Positions 1 to 5,900 of a DNA stretch of 7,328 bases are shown here, one piece after another; within the stretch, counting starts at the first letter, position 1; every line of letters begins with the position of its first letter. The notes under the pieces are model-generated. The model did no database searches. It saw only the letters and a program-made list of their open reading frames with translations, and was not told the origin of the DNA. The stretch covers positions 1 to 7,328 of the forward strand of contig NYZA01000135.1 in the NCBI GenBank assembly GCA_002686955.1. Direction: 5' to 3'. This DNA comes from Gemmatimonadota bacterium (GTDB lineage Bacteria > GCA-2686955). Made by a program: the position numbers and the translations under genes.

Positions 1-1
1 C

Positions 2-3000
2 TTTTCGCTCGGGAGCCTGATTCGGGGGGTGCTCGCGGGGGGGGCGATGCGCGCGGCGGATCGGGTGGAGGTATCGACCCCGGGGGCGGGCGGCGTGGGC
101 GACCCGGGGGGGATCGCGGGGCTGGTGGATGAGCTGCTTGCGCGCGACCCGGCGAAACGGCCCGACTCTGCCCACGAGGTGGCGTGCCGCCTTGGCCGCG
201 CTTTGGCGCCGCGTAGAGGGGCCCGGGAGGAGGACGCGGCGCCACTGGTTCTCGGCGCGCGCCGGGGGGTGGAGTGGAAGCTGCTGCTCGCGGTGGGGAG
301 GCTGGTGGCCGGCCGGGGCGGCGGGGGGATCGCGCTCGTGGGACCGGCCGGGAGCGGGCGGCGGTCGTTGCTCAGGATCGCGGAGATCTTCGCGAAAGGG
401 CTCGGCGGGCAGTGTCGCTCGAATCCCGAGGGCGCCGCCATGGCCGATCGGACGAGCGGCTCGTCGCGGCCAACATTGCTGACCTTCGATCCGGGAGAGG
501 ATCGGTCGGTCTCGATGCAGCTATCCCGGGCGGCGCGGCTGCCGGAGGTGCTCGCGATCGCCGGCCTGAAGAGGGAGCCCGCGGATCCCGACCTGCGCGC
601 CTTGCGCCTCGGCCCTCTCGATCTCGGCGCGAGTGTTCGGCTCGGCAAGTCGCTGCTGCGCACCAGCCGTCTGCCGAAGGGCGCCGCCGTGGGCACGGCG
701 GGTCCGCTCCAGCCGGGCGCCTGGCGCGAGCGGCTCGAGCGCGCCCAGGTTCGGCGCAACGACCTCGGAGAGGTGAGCTCGATCTCGATCGGGAGCGTGG
801 AAGCTCCGCCGGCCGCGCCGGCGATCGGGCCCGCCCTCGTGGGCTTTTGCGGTGGATTGCTTCCGGCACCGAGAGTGGAAGCTCTTCTGCGGAACCACGG
901 CGCCGAATCGGAGGGGACGACGGGTGACCACCTTCGCGATCGCTCGCCGGGCCTCGTCTTCCGCTGGTCGGAGCGCGCACTCGGCCGCGAGGTCGCGAAG
1001 ACCCTGGCGAAAGCCGCCGCCGGTGCGCTCCTCGAGGCGGAGAGCAAGGGAGGCATCGATAGGAGAAGGCGAGCCGCCTGGGTGCTCAGATCGGTGGGGG
1101 CACTCGGCGCCCACCCGGATCTGGCGCGCGATGTGGCGGGGGAGGATTTGCGGCTGGGGCGACCCCGTTCGGCCGTCGCTCTGGCCCGCTCTGTGCTCCC
1201 AGCGCTCGAAGCGGGCACCCAATCGCACGATTCTCTGCTCGCGATCGCAGCCCGAGCCGCGCGCCAGTTGGGGAGGCCACGCTGGGCGCTGCGGTGGATC
1301 GAGCGCCGGGCGCCGAGGCCGGGCGGTGGTCTGCGCGAATCGCCGATGCTCACGATCGAGCGTCTGGAGGCGTTGATCCTCTGCGGAAGCGTCGAGGCAG
1401 CGTGGGATGCCGCGGGCGGATTGCGCGATCGCTTCGATCGGGCCGACCCGGCGGCCTGTCTCGTCGTCGCGCGGATCGCCCAACTCCGTGGCGACGAAGC
1501 GGCCACCCGCCGCTCGGCCGGTGCCGCGTTGCGTCGCGCCCGATCGAACGACCCGGGAGCGGTGGCCCGCGCTCTGGGCATACTGGCGACGAGCGATCTG
1601 GGGTCGGGCGACCTCTTTCGAGCCGCCCGTCGCTCCCGCGCCGCATTGGCGATTCGCCGGCGCCTGGAAGATTCCGCCGGAGTGGCGGCCTCTCTGGTCC
1701 AGCTGGCCGACGTCGATTCGGCCCGGCGAGACCACGCGTCGGCGCGCCGGCGACTCGATGAGGCGCTCGACCTTCGCCTCTCGTCGGGACAGGTGGCCGG
1801 AGCCGCCGACATCTTGGAGCGGATCGGCAAGATCGACGCCTCCACCGGGGACGCCGCCGCCGCCCGCGCGGGATTTGCCCGCGCCCTCAATCTGCGTGAG
1901 CGCTTGCGCGATGACGCCGGCGCCGCGGCCGCGCGCCACAATCTGGGTATTCTCGCTCTTCGCGCCGGCGACGCGCCCGCGGCTCGCCGCGCTTCGAACG
2001 CCGCGGCGGATCTCTTCGGCCGCCTGGGAGATCTGCACGCGGAGCTTGCGGCGCGCCTGCAGGCGGCACTGGCGGCCGAGTCGCTCGGACGGCGGCGCGA
2101 CGCGCTGGTTGAGCTCCGCGGGGTTCTGCGACGACGGCGCCGGGCCGGAGATGAGCGCGGGCTCGTCGTCGCGCTGAAACACCTGAGCGACCTTCTCGGC
2201 AGGGGAGGACACCCGGCCAGGGCGGCCCGGCTCGCCTGGATCGCGGCTTTTCGCGTGGGCGGCGGCGATGACGCATCCCGCCGCAATCAGCTCCTGCTCG
2301 ATGCCGCCGCCGCGGAGCTCGACGCCGGGCGCATCGACCGCGTGTGGTCGGCGTTGAGCGGTGTCGTCCTCGAGGCATCAGGGGCCGAGATCGTGCTCCA
2401 GGCAACTCTTCTAAAGGAACTGGCGGGAGCTCCGGCCCTCTCGGCGGAGCGTCTGGCGAGACTCGCGGAGCAGGCCGGCTTGCGCGCCCACCCGACGCTC
2501 GCGGCTGATGCCGCCGTCCGTCTCGCTCGGGCGGATCGTCCCGAGCTCGCCCGCTCGATCCTCAACGGAATCGGCGATCTCCCCTCGAATCTTTTCGCAG
2601 CCATTTCGGTCGATCTGGCGTGGATCGAGCTGCATCTGGCGATCGATGCGCGCTCGACCGATCGTTCCCGCCTGATCCGCGCCCGCCGCGAGGTCGACAG
2701 GATCGGCCTGCCGCGCCAGGGGGCACTATGTCATCTCCTCGAGGCCGCCCTGCTCGATCGTGCCGGCAGACCGGACGCCGCCGCCCACCACCTCGACGAG
2801 GCCGCTCTCCTACTCGGTCCCCCTCCTCGCTATCCCGATCTCAGGCTGAGAGTCGCGCGTCACCGCCGCCGTCTGCGCCCCGGCTCGCCCGATCGCAGAC
2901 AGCATTTGGCGCTCGTGCGCGTGACCGATCTGCTCGGCTCGATCGAGGATCCGGAGAAGCTCTTCAGCGCGATTCTGCGCGTCGTACTCGACACAGTGGC

Positions 3001-4543
3001 CGCGGAACGGGGGGTGCTCACCCTTCGCGAGGGCGACACCGAAAACTTCGAGATCGCCGTCGCACGCAACGTCGAGCGGCACGCCATGGAGGATGTGCGC
3101 CGAATCTCGCGAACCATTCTGGGCCGCGCCTACCGCGAGGGCGCCGTCCTCCACTCCTCCAACGCTCTCGAAGATGACGAGTTCAGCGGACTTCGCTCCG
3201 TCCAGCTCTACCGGATCGTGTCGTTCGCCTGCGCTCCCCTCGTGGTTGGCGGTCGGACCATCGGCACCATCTATGTCGACAAGCGATCGAAAGAGGGCGC
3301 GTTCTCGTCGAACGACCTCGGTTTCTTGGCGTCGCTGGCGCGAATCTCGGCCATCGCCCTCGAGCACGCCCGGCTGCACGATCGGCTCAAGACGCAGGCC
3401 GGCGCCTTGCGGCGCGAAATGGCCGCGATCTACGGGATCGAGAGCCTGATCCACCGGAGCAAGCCGCTCGAACGCGTCATGACGCAGGCGAGGCGCGTCA
3501 TCGATGTGGATACACCGATCCTCCTCCTCGGCGAGACCGGTGTCGGCAAGAGTGTGATCGCCCGCGCGATCCATTACTCGGGAGCGAGGGCGGCGGCCCC
3601 CTTCGTCGATCTGGACTGCGGCGCGATCCCCGAGGATCTCATCGAGAGTGAGCTCTTCGGGCACCGTCGAGGAGCGTTCACCGATGCCGCCAGCGATCGT
3701 GCCGGCGCGTTCAGGCAGGCCGACGGCGGCACGCTGCTGCTCGACGAGATCGGAAACCTGCCGGCCTCGGGCCAGGCGAAGCTCCTGCGCGTTCTGCAGG
3801 ATGGCCGCGTTCGCCCTCTGGGCGGAGACGAGGCGGTCAGGGTCGATGTCAGGGTGATTTGCGCCACGAACACCGACCTCGATCGCCGCGTCGCCGAGAG
3901 GAGCTTTCGCGGGGATCTTCTCTTCAGGATCAACACCATCCCACTCGCTCGGAGACGACGACGACTATCAGTGGATCGAGCTTTACAACACCGCCGCCGC
4001 TCCGATCGATCTGAGCGGGTGGTCGCTGGGAGACGTCTCGCTGACTGGGGAGATCGGGGCGCACGACTACGCGATCGTCGCCCGGCAGGACCTAACCGAT
4101 CCCGACCAGGACGGACGGTTCTTCAGTGCGTTCTACAACGAGCAGAACGGCTACGAGGTCGCCGAGACGATCATCGATCTGGCCGGTGCCGACCTGGGCT
4201 TGGGTGCCCCCGACTTCGATCTCGTGCTGCGCGACGGCGGCGGTTCGGTCGTCGACTCGACCAGCTTCCACCCGGCACCCGGCGGAGACGGCGACGGCTC
4301 CACGCTCGAACGGATGGTCGCCCCCTTGGACGGGCAGGATGGGAACTTCGCGCCCAGCACGCCGCCCGAGCGCTACGGCACGCCCGAGGGCCAGAACTCC
4401 GCCTCCCCGGTGACGATTCATATCTTCCTCCCGCCCGGTCCATTCGAGCCGGGAGAGGTGGTGACGATCGGCGAGTCGGTCGTGAATCGCACGAGTCAAC
4501 CCCAGGTGATTTCTCTGTGGAGGGCGCTGGAGCTCCCCCGTGA
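2..4543 (+). CDS. Ser/Thr kinase-TPR-GAF-sigma-54 activator fusion, partial at 5' end and broken at its 3' end
   Basis: Predicted cytosolic signal-integrating enhancer-binding protein, which would use ATP to open sigma-54 RNA polymerase. The frame is open to the left edge and reads FSLGSLIRG and then LLARDPAKRP, the C-lobe end of a Hanks-type kinase, so the GTG at 29 is internal. Counting that GTG codon as residue 1: kinase tail about 1-60; degenerate P-loop module about 80-320 (GPAGSGRRS, 105-113, Walker Lys replaced by Arg); TPR-like helices about 375-740; GAF about 960-1116; sigma-54 AAA+ from about 1138 with Walker A GETGVGKS (1168-1175), loop GAFTDA instead of GAFTGA (1215-1220), Walker B LLLDEIG (ending DE 1239-1240), sensor I ATN (1279-1281) and arginine fingers in FRGDLLFR. 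Homology ends at INTIPL (1306, nt 3946). The remaining AAA+ lid and HTH DNA-binding domain are missing. Residues 1307-1504 are an Arg-rich out-of-frame reading of the next gene. Confidence 0.9.
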   Translation, partial: FSLGSLIRGVLAGGAMRAADRVEVSTPGAGGVGDPGGIAGLVDELLARDPAKRPDSAHEVACRLGRALAPRRGAREEDAAPLVLGARRGVEWKLLLAVGRLVAGRGGGGIALVGPAGSGRRSLLRIAEIFAKGLGGQCRSNPEGAAMADRTSGSSRPTLLTFDPGEDRSVSMQLSRAARLPEVLAIAGLKREPADPDLRALRLGPLDLGASVRLGKSLLRTSRLPKGAAVGTAGPLQPGAWRERLERAQVRRNDLGEVSSISIGSVEAPPAAPAIGPALVGFCGGLLPAPRVEALLRNHGAESEGTTGDHLRDRSPGLVFRWSERALGREVAKTLAKAAAGALLEAESKGGIDRRRRAAWVLRSVGALGAHPDLARDVAGEDLRLGRPRSAVALARSVLPALEAGTQSHDSLLAIAARAARQLGRPRWALRWIERRAPRPGGGLRESPMLTIERLEALILCGSVEAAWDAAGGLRDRFDRADPAACLVVARIAQLRGDEAATRRSAGAALRRARSNDPGAVARALGILATSDLGSGDLFRAARRSRAALAIRRRLEDSAGVAASLVQLADVDSARRDHASARRRLDEALDLRLSSGQVAGAADILERIGKIDASTGDAAAARAGFARALNLRERLRDDAGAAAARHNLGILALRAGDAPAARRASNAAADLFGRLGDLHAELAARLQAALAAESLGRRRDALVELRGVLRRRRRAGDERGLVVALKHLSDLLGRGGHPARAARLAWIAAFRVGGGDDASRRNQLLLDAAAAELDAGRIDRVWSALSGVVLEASGAEIVLQATLLKELAGAPALSAERLARLAEQAGLRAHPTLAADAAVRLARADRPELARSILNGIGDLPSNLFAAISVDLAWIELHLAIDARSTDRSRLIRARREVDRIGLPRQGALCHLLEAALLDRAGRPDAAAHHLDEAALLLGPPPRYPDLRLRVARHRRRLRPGSPDRRQHLALVRVTDLLGSIEDPEKLFSAILRVVLDTVAAERGVLTLREGDTENFEIAVARNVERHAMEDVRRISRTILGRAYREGAVLHSSNALEDDEFSGLRSVQLYRIVSFACAPLVVGGRTIGTIYVDKRSKEGAFSSNDLGFLASLARISAIALEHARLHDRLKTQAGALRREMAAIYGIESLIHRSKPLERVMTQARRVIDVDTPILLLGETGVGKSVIARAIHYSGARAAAPFVDLDCGAIPEDLIESELFGHRRGAFTDAASDRAGAFRQADGGTLLLDEIGNLPASGQAKLLRVLQDGRVRPLGGDEAVRVDVRVICATNTDLDRRVAERSFRGDLLFRINTIPLARRRRRLSVDRALQHRRRSDRSERVVAGRRLADWGDRGARLRDRRPAGPNRSRPGRTVLQCVLQRAERLRGRRDDHRSGRCRPGLGCPRLRSRAARRRRFGRRLDQLPPGTRRRRRRLHARTDGRPLGRAGWELRAQHAARALRHARGPELRLPGDDSYLPPARSIRAGRGGDDRRVGRESHESTPGDFSVEGAGAPP
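3938..3950. other. Fusion junction between activator and lamin-tail gene
   Basis: Left of this point, frame 2 (the regulator frame) encodes a well-formed sigma-54 AAA+ domain ending INTIPL, where PPLRER-type sequence would be expected next. Right of it, frame 3 encodes LGDDDDYQWIELYN, the start of a lamin-tail domain. Both proteins lose conserved halves at the same point, so this is a breakpoint and not a simple frameshift: shifting frame does not restore the AAA+ domain. A genomic deletion between two co-oriented genes or an assembly chimera would look the same here. Confidence 0.85.
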
Positions 4544-4817
4544 CTCCGTCATTCCGATCGATGTCCCAGAGCTTCCGGAGCAGGTCACGATCCCTCCCGA
4601 CTTCGTGCTGGAGATCGAGGCCGAGGTCGAGGTGCCGGAGTTTCTGCTGGACGGCGGCTATGGCTACCAGGCGGCATTCGGACGGGGGGTTCAGTCCGCC
4701 GGTTCGGAGTGGGAGGAGTTCATCATCCGAACCAACGACCAGTCTCCTCCTCGCCACGGAGTTCACGAAATTGTGAACTCTTGCGCCGATTCGCCCACGG
4801 AATCGGTCCCCCGCTGA
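3942..4817 (+). CDS. Lamin-tail-domain (LTD) secreted protein, remnant lacking its N-terminus
   Basis: About 291 codons in frame 3, starting at the fusion junction and ending at TGA 4815-4817. No start codon of its own is convincing; a TTG at 4200 is mid-domain. The LTD signature is clear: WIELYN (3972-3989), then DLSGWSLGD, a VVDSTSFHP strand, and a GDGDGSTLERM segment followed by GTPEGQNSAS. LTD is an Ig-like beta-sandwich found in bacterial extracellular and surface proteins, so the lost N-terminus probably carried a signal peptide. From about 4420 a second Ig-like domain follows, with PGE (4449-4457), an Asn-x4-Pro turn and VPE-x4-GGY (4632-4661). This pattern recurs in the small secreted protein at 5494. 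No membrane anchor or sorting tail is visible at the C-terminus. As it stands the copy is probably not expressed as a normal protein. The LTD call is firm; the role is unknown. Confidence 0.82.
   Translation, partial: HSLGDDDDYQWIELYNTAAAPIDLSGWSLGDVSLTGEIGAHDYAIVARQDLTDPDQDGRFFSAFYNEQNGYEVAETIIDLAGADLGLGAPDFDLVLRDGGGSVVDSTSFHPAPGGDGDGSTLERMVAPLDGQDGNFAPSTPPERYGTPEGQNSASPVTIHIFLPPGPFEPGEVVTIGESVVNRTSQPQVISLWRALELPRDSVIPIDVPELPEQVTIPPDFVLEIEAEVEVPEFLLDGGYGYQAAFGRGVQSAGSEWEEFIIRTNDQSPPRHGVHEIVNSCADSPTESVPR
4759..4780. promoter_or_regulatory. 8+8 bp dyad, candidate upstream activator-binding site
   Basis: GAGTTCAC, six bases (gaaatt), then GTGAACTC: a perfect interrupted palindrome. It lies inside the 3' end of the LTD reading frame, where it encodes the low-complexity tail VHEIVN, so coding constraint does not obviously explain it. 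Its centre is about 100 bp upstream of the -24 element at 4869 and about 124 bp upstream of the predicted start point, a usual position for a sigma-54 enhancer-binding protein. The bound protein is not known, and the adjacent activator has lost its DNA-binding domain. Confidence 0.5.
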
Positions 4818-4867
4818 TCCAAGGGCTCCGATTCGACTGGATTCCAGACCCGAAGGGCGCTCCAATT

Positions 4868-4883
4868 CGGCACAAGTATTGCG
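4868..4883 (+). promoter_or_regulatory. Sigma-54 (-24/-12) promoter
   Basis: The sequence cGGCACAagtaTTGCg fits the consensus TGGCACR-N4-TTGCW at all core positions. The GG at 4869-4870 and the GC at 4881-4882 have the required spacing of ten bases between them; only the first and last bases differ from consensus. Transcription would start near 4893 and run rightwards through about 600 nt of structured leader to the secreted protein at 5494. No ORF start with a good ribosome site occurs sooner. The activating protein would be an enhancer-binding protein like the one encoded upstream. Confidence 0.6.
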
Positions 4884-4971
4884 CTAGCGGAGAGGCAAGC
4901 CTCCGGTGGAGATTCACTCCGCCGGGCTCGGCCCCGACCTCTCACCCGAATCCAATATTCACCTCACCCCT

Positions 4972-5156
4972 TAGGGTCCGGGCAAGAATAAAATGCCATT
5001 TTCGCATCCCATCTGCACTCCATCTCCGGCCGATCGGCAAGCCCCGAAATCCTCAAAACAGCCCTACTATTCCTGCGGTTTCGGAACTTGCCGATCGCCC
5101 AGATCTGAAGCACATCTGGGCGCCAGAATAGCATTTTATTCTTGCGCGGACCCCTA
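4972..5156. repeat. 185-nt imperfect long hairpin (inverted repeat)
   Basis: The outer arms 4974-4996 and 5131-5153 pair with a single mismatch, including a perfect 15-bp core (GCAAGAATAAAATGC at 4982-4996 against 5131-5145). One bulged base lets the pairing extend to 4972/5156. An inner stem pairs 5031-5041 with 5087-5097, and CCGAAA (5044-5049) with TTTCGG (5079-5084), almost in the same register. Between outer and inner stems, the right arm carries its own 9+9 bp hairpin (CGCCCAGAT/ATCTGGGCG, 5096-5122), while the left arm carries AAAATGcCATTTT (4990-5002). The loop is about 29 nt. Confidence 0.75.
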
Positions 5157-5203
5157 GTGCACCCCGGCACAGATACGGCCACACTCGGCCGCCGCTGCAT
5201 CCA

Positions 5204-5269
5204 CTCTGGCTGCGTTGCTACTCCTCGCCATAGCCTCCGGCCATGACTAGTCGTCGCGCCTTGCCAGAG
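5204..5269. repeat. Second dyad inside the repeat block
   Basis: CTCTGGC (5204-5210) pairs with GCCAGAG (5263-5269). The interior is only partly complementary (GCG/CGC pieces and an ACTAGT palindrome at 5246-5251). It sits between the long hairpin and the right 13-bp terminal repeat, so it probably belongs to the same element. It is weaker than the other two structures. Confidence 0.4.
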
Positions 5270-5344
5270 CGGCGCATCGGCACCCTCATTACGTGACCGT
5301 GTTTGCGCCGAGGAGCACTTTGCATCGGGTGAGAGGTTCGTCGG

Positions 5345-5400
5345 GACCCGAGTTTCTCGCCGTTCCCTCCGATCGGAGAGACCGGCGAGAGGTTCGGGTC
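5345..5400 (+). promoter_or_regulatory. 56-nt leader stem-loop upstream of the secreted-protein gene
   Basis: All positions pair in one register (i + j = 10745): 28 pairs, of which 23 are Watson-Crick, three are G-U and two are mismatches. It includes GACCCGA/TCGGGTC outside, TCTCGCCG/CGGCGAGA in the middle and the palindrome CTCCGATCGGAG at the tip. The three adjacent G-U pairs (5352-5354 with 5391-5393) hold only in a plus-strand transcript, which suggests an RNA element in the leader of the gene at 5494. It has no following U-run, so it is not a standard terminator. Confidence 0.6.
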
Positions 5401-5482
5401 GATTCATCCGCCGATCGGGAGCCGTCGCGGGGGCGTGGCGATCGGCCGCGCCGAAGCGCCGGTCCCACGATCACGGAATTCT

Positions 5483-5487
5483 GGGAG
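5483..5487 (+). promoter_or_regulatory. Shine-Dalgarno site that fixes the start at 5494
   Basis: GGGAG lies six bases before ATG 5494. The same frame is open back to 5293, but the extra 67 codons are Arg-rich and run through the stem-loop at 5345-5400, while ATG 5494 is followed at once by a signal peptide. Confidence 0.7.
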
Positions 5488-5493
5488 ATCCCA

Positions 5494-5874
5494 ATGCTCC
5501 GTTCTATCGTTTCAGCCCTGCTGGCAACCGCCTTCTCGTTCACCGCGCAGGCCCAGTGTGTGTCCTGTGACATCACCGTCGGGGCGGACTGTGTCGCTCC
5601 CGGCGAGCGGCTCGAGGTTGAAGTCTGTGTCATCAACTCCTGCGATCGGCCGGTCGAGATTCTGGCTTCGCTGATCGCCCATGCCCTCGAAGGCGAGGAG
5701 TTCGTGATCGAGGAGACCGCCCTCTTGCTGCCGCCGATCGAGAAATGCAAGACCTACAACCTCAGGGTCCCCGAGGACATCGTCCGTGGCGGCTACGACC
5801 TCGAAGTGACGATCGTCGAGGGCGACCACACCAGCACTTGCGGCGCCGCCGTGACGGTGTCCGACGACTGCTGA
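5494..5874 (+). CDS. Small secreted Cys-rich Ig-like protein (126 aa)
   Basis: The protein starts with a signal peptide: MLRS, a hydrophobic stretch, then AQA, with likely signal peptidase I cleavage after residue 20. The mature part of about 106 residues has eight cysteines (22, 25, 33, 45, 50, 85, 116, 126), an even number that suits disulfide bonds outside the cytoplasm. Alternating beta-strand patterns and the turn PGE-x9-N-x4-P (36-53) suggest one Ig-like/CARDB-like sandwich. VPE-x4-GGY (92-101) follows. The same spaced residues occur in the C-terminal domain of the upstream LTD protein, so the two are probably related. AQAQC is not a proper lipobox. A GGGAG ribosome site precedes the start and a terminator follows the stop. 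Upstream lie a structured leader and a sigma-54 promoter. Function is unrecognised; a surface or binding role is only a guess. Confidence 0.8.
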   Translation: MLRSIVSALLATAFSFTAQAQCVSCDITVGADCVAPGERLEVEVCVINSCDRPVEILASLIAHALEGEEFVIEETALLLPPIEKCKTYNLRVPEDIVRGGYDLEVTIVEGDHTSTCGAAVTVSDDC

Positions 5875-5900
5875 TCTTCTTCGTCCCCCCCGGGATAAGA

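Larger units (their letters stand above)
4937..5337. repeat. Candidate palindromic (MITE-like) element with 13-bp terminal inverted repeats
   Basis: ACCTCTCACCCGA at 4937-4949 is matched exactly in inverted orientation by TCGGGTGAGAGGT at 5325-5337. CCCGAC lies just outside the left copy and recurs inverted (GTCGGG) outside the right copy, with a four-base length difference. The 401 bp between the outer ends contain a 185-nt dyad and a second dyad but no transposase or other credible gene. This is how a non-autonomous element looks. No clean target-site duplication is visible, so it could also be a dispersed intergenic repeat or a structured RNA region. Confidence 0.45.
4818..5493. other. 676-nt intergenic region with promoter and nested inverted repeats
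   Basis: No credible protein gene was found on either strand. Composition shifts locally: AT-rich words (AAGAATAAAATGC) appear inside otherwise GC-rich DNA. The region holds the -24/-12 promoter, a roughly 400-bp block bounded by 13-bp inverted repeats, two dyads within that block, and a separate stem-loop next to it. No clear sigma-70 type -35/-10 pair was seen upstream of 5494, and no terminator was seen directly after the LTD stop codon. Confidence 0.7.

Noticed and set aside
521-2212. 563-codon ORF on the minus strand
   Set aside because: It lies antisense to the TPR-rich part of the regulator; low-complexity Arg/Gly/Ala protein without domains. Long antisense ORFs are common in such GC-rich genes.
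3947-4543. C-terminal 198 residues of the long regulator ORF as a novel domain
   Set aside because: They are the out-of-frame reading of the LTD gene: Arg-rich, no motifs, while frame 3 gives clear LTD sequence over the same bases.
5207-5219. TGGCTGCGTTGCT as a second sigma-54 promoter
   Set aside because: The GG-to-GC spacing is three bases too short for the -24/-12 geometry.
4964-5407. 147-codon minus-strand ORF, and the plus-strand ORF 4709-5131
   Set aside because: Both run through the hairpin repeats, show no protein-like pattern and lack a good ribosome site.
5293-5493. Longer N-terminus for the small secreted protein
   Set aside because: The in-frame extension is Arg-rich and covers the stem-loop; ATG 5494 has a GGGAG site and begins a signal peptide.
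5534-5559. Lipoprotein signal at the start of the small secreted protein
   Set aside because: AQAQC lacks the small residue required just before the Cys of a lipobox; signal peptidase I cleavage after AQA fits better.
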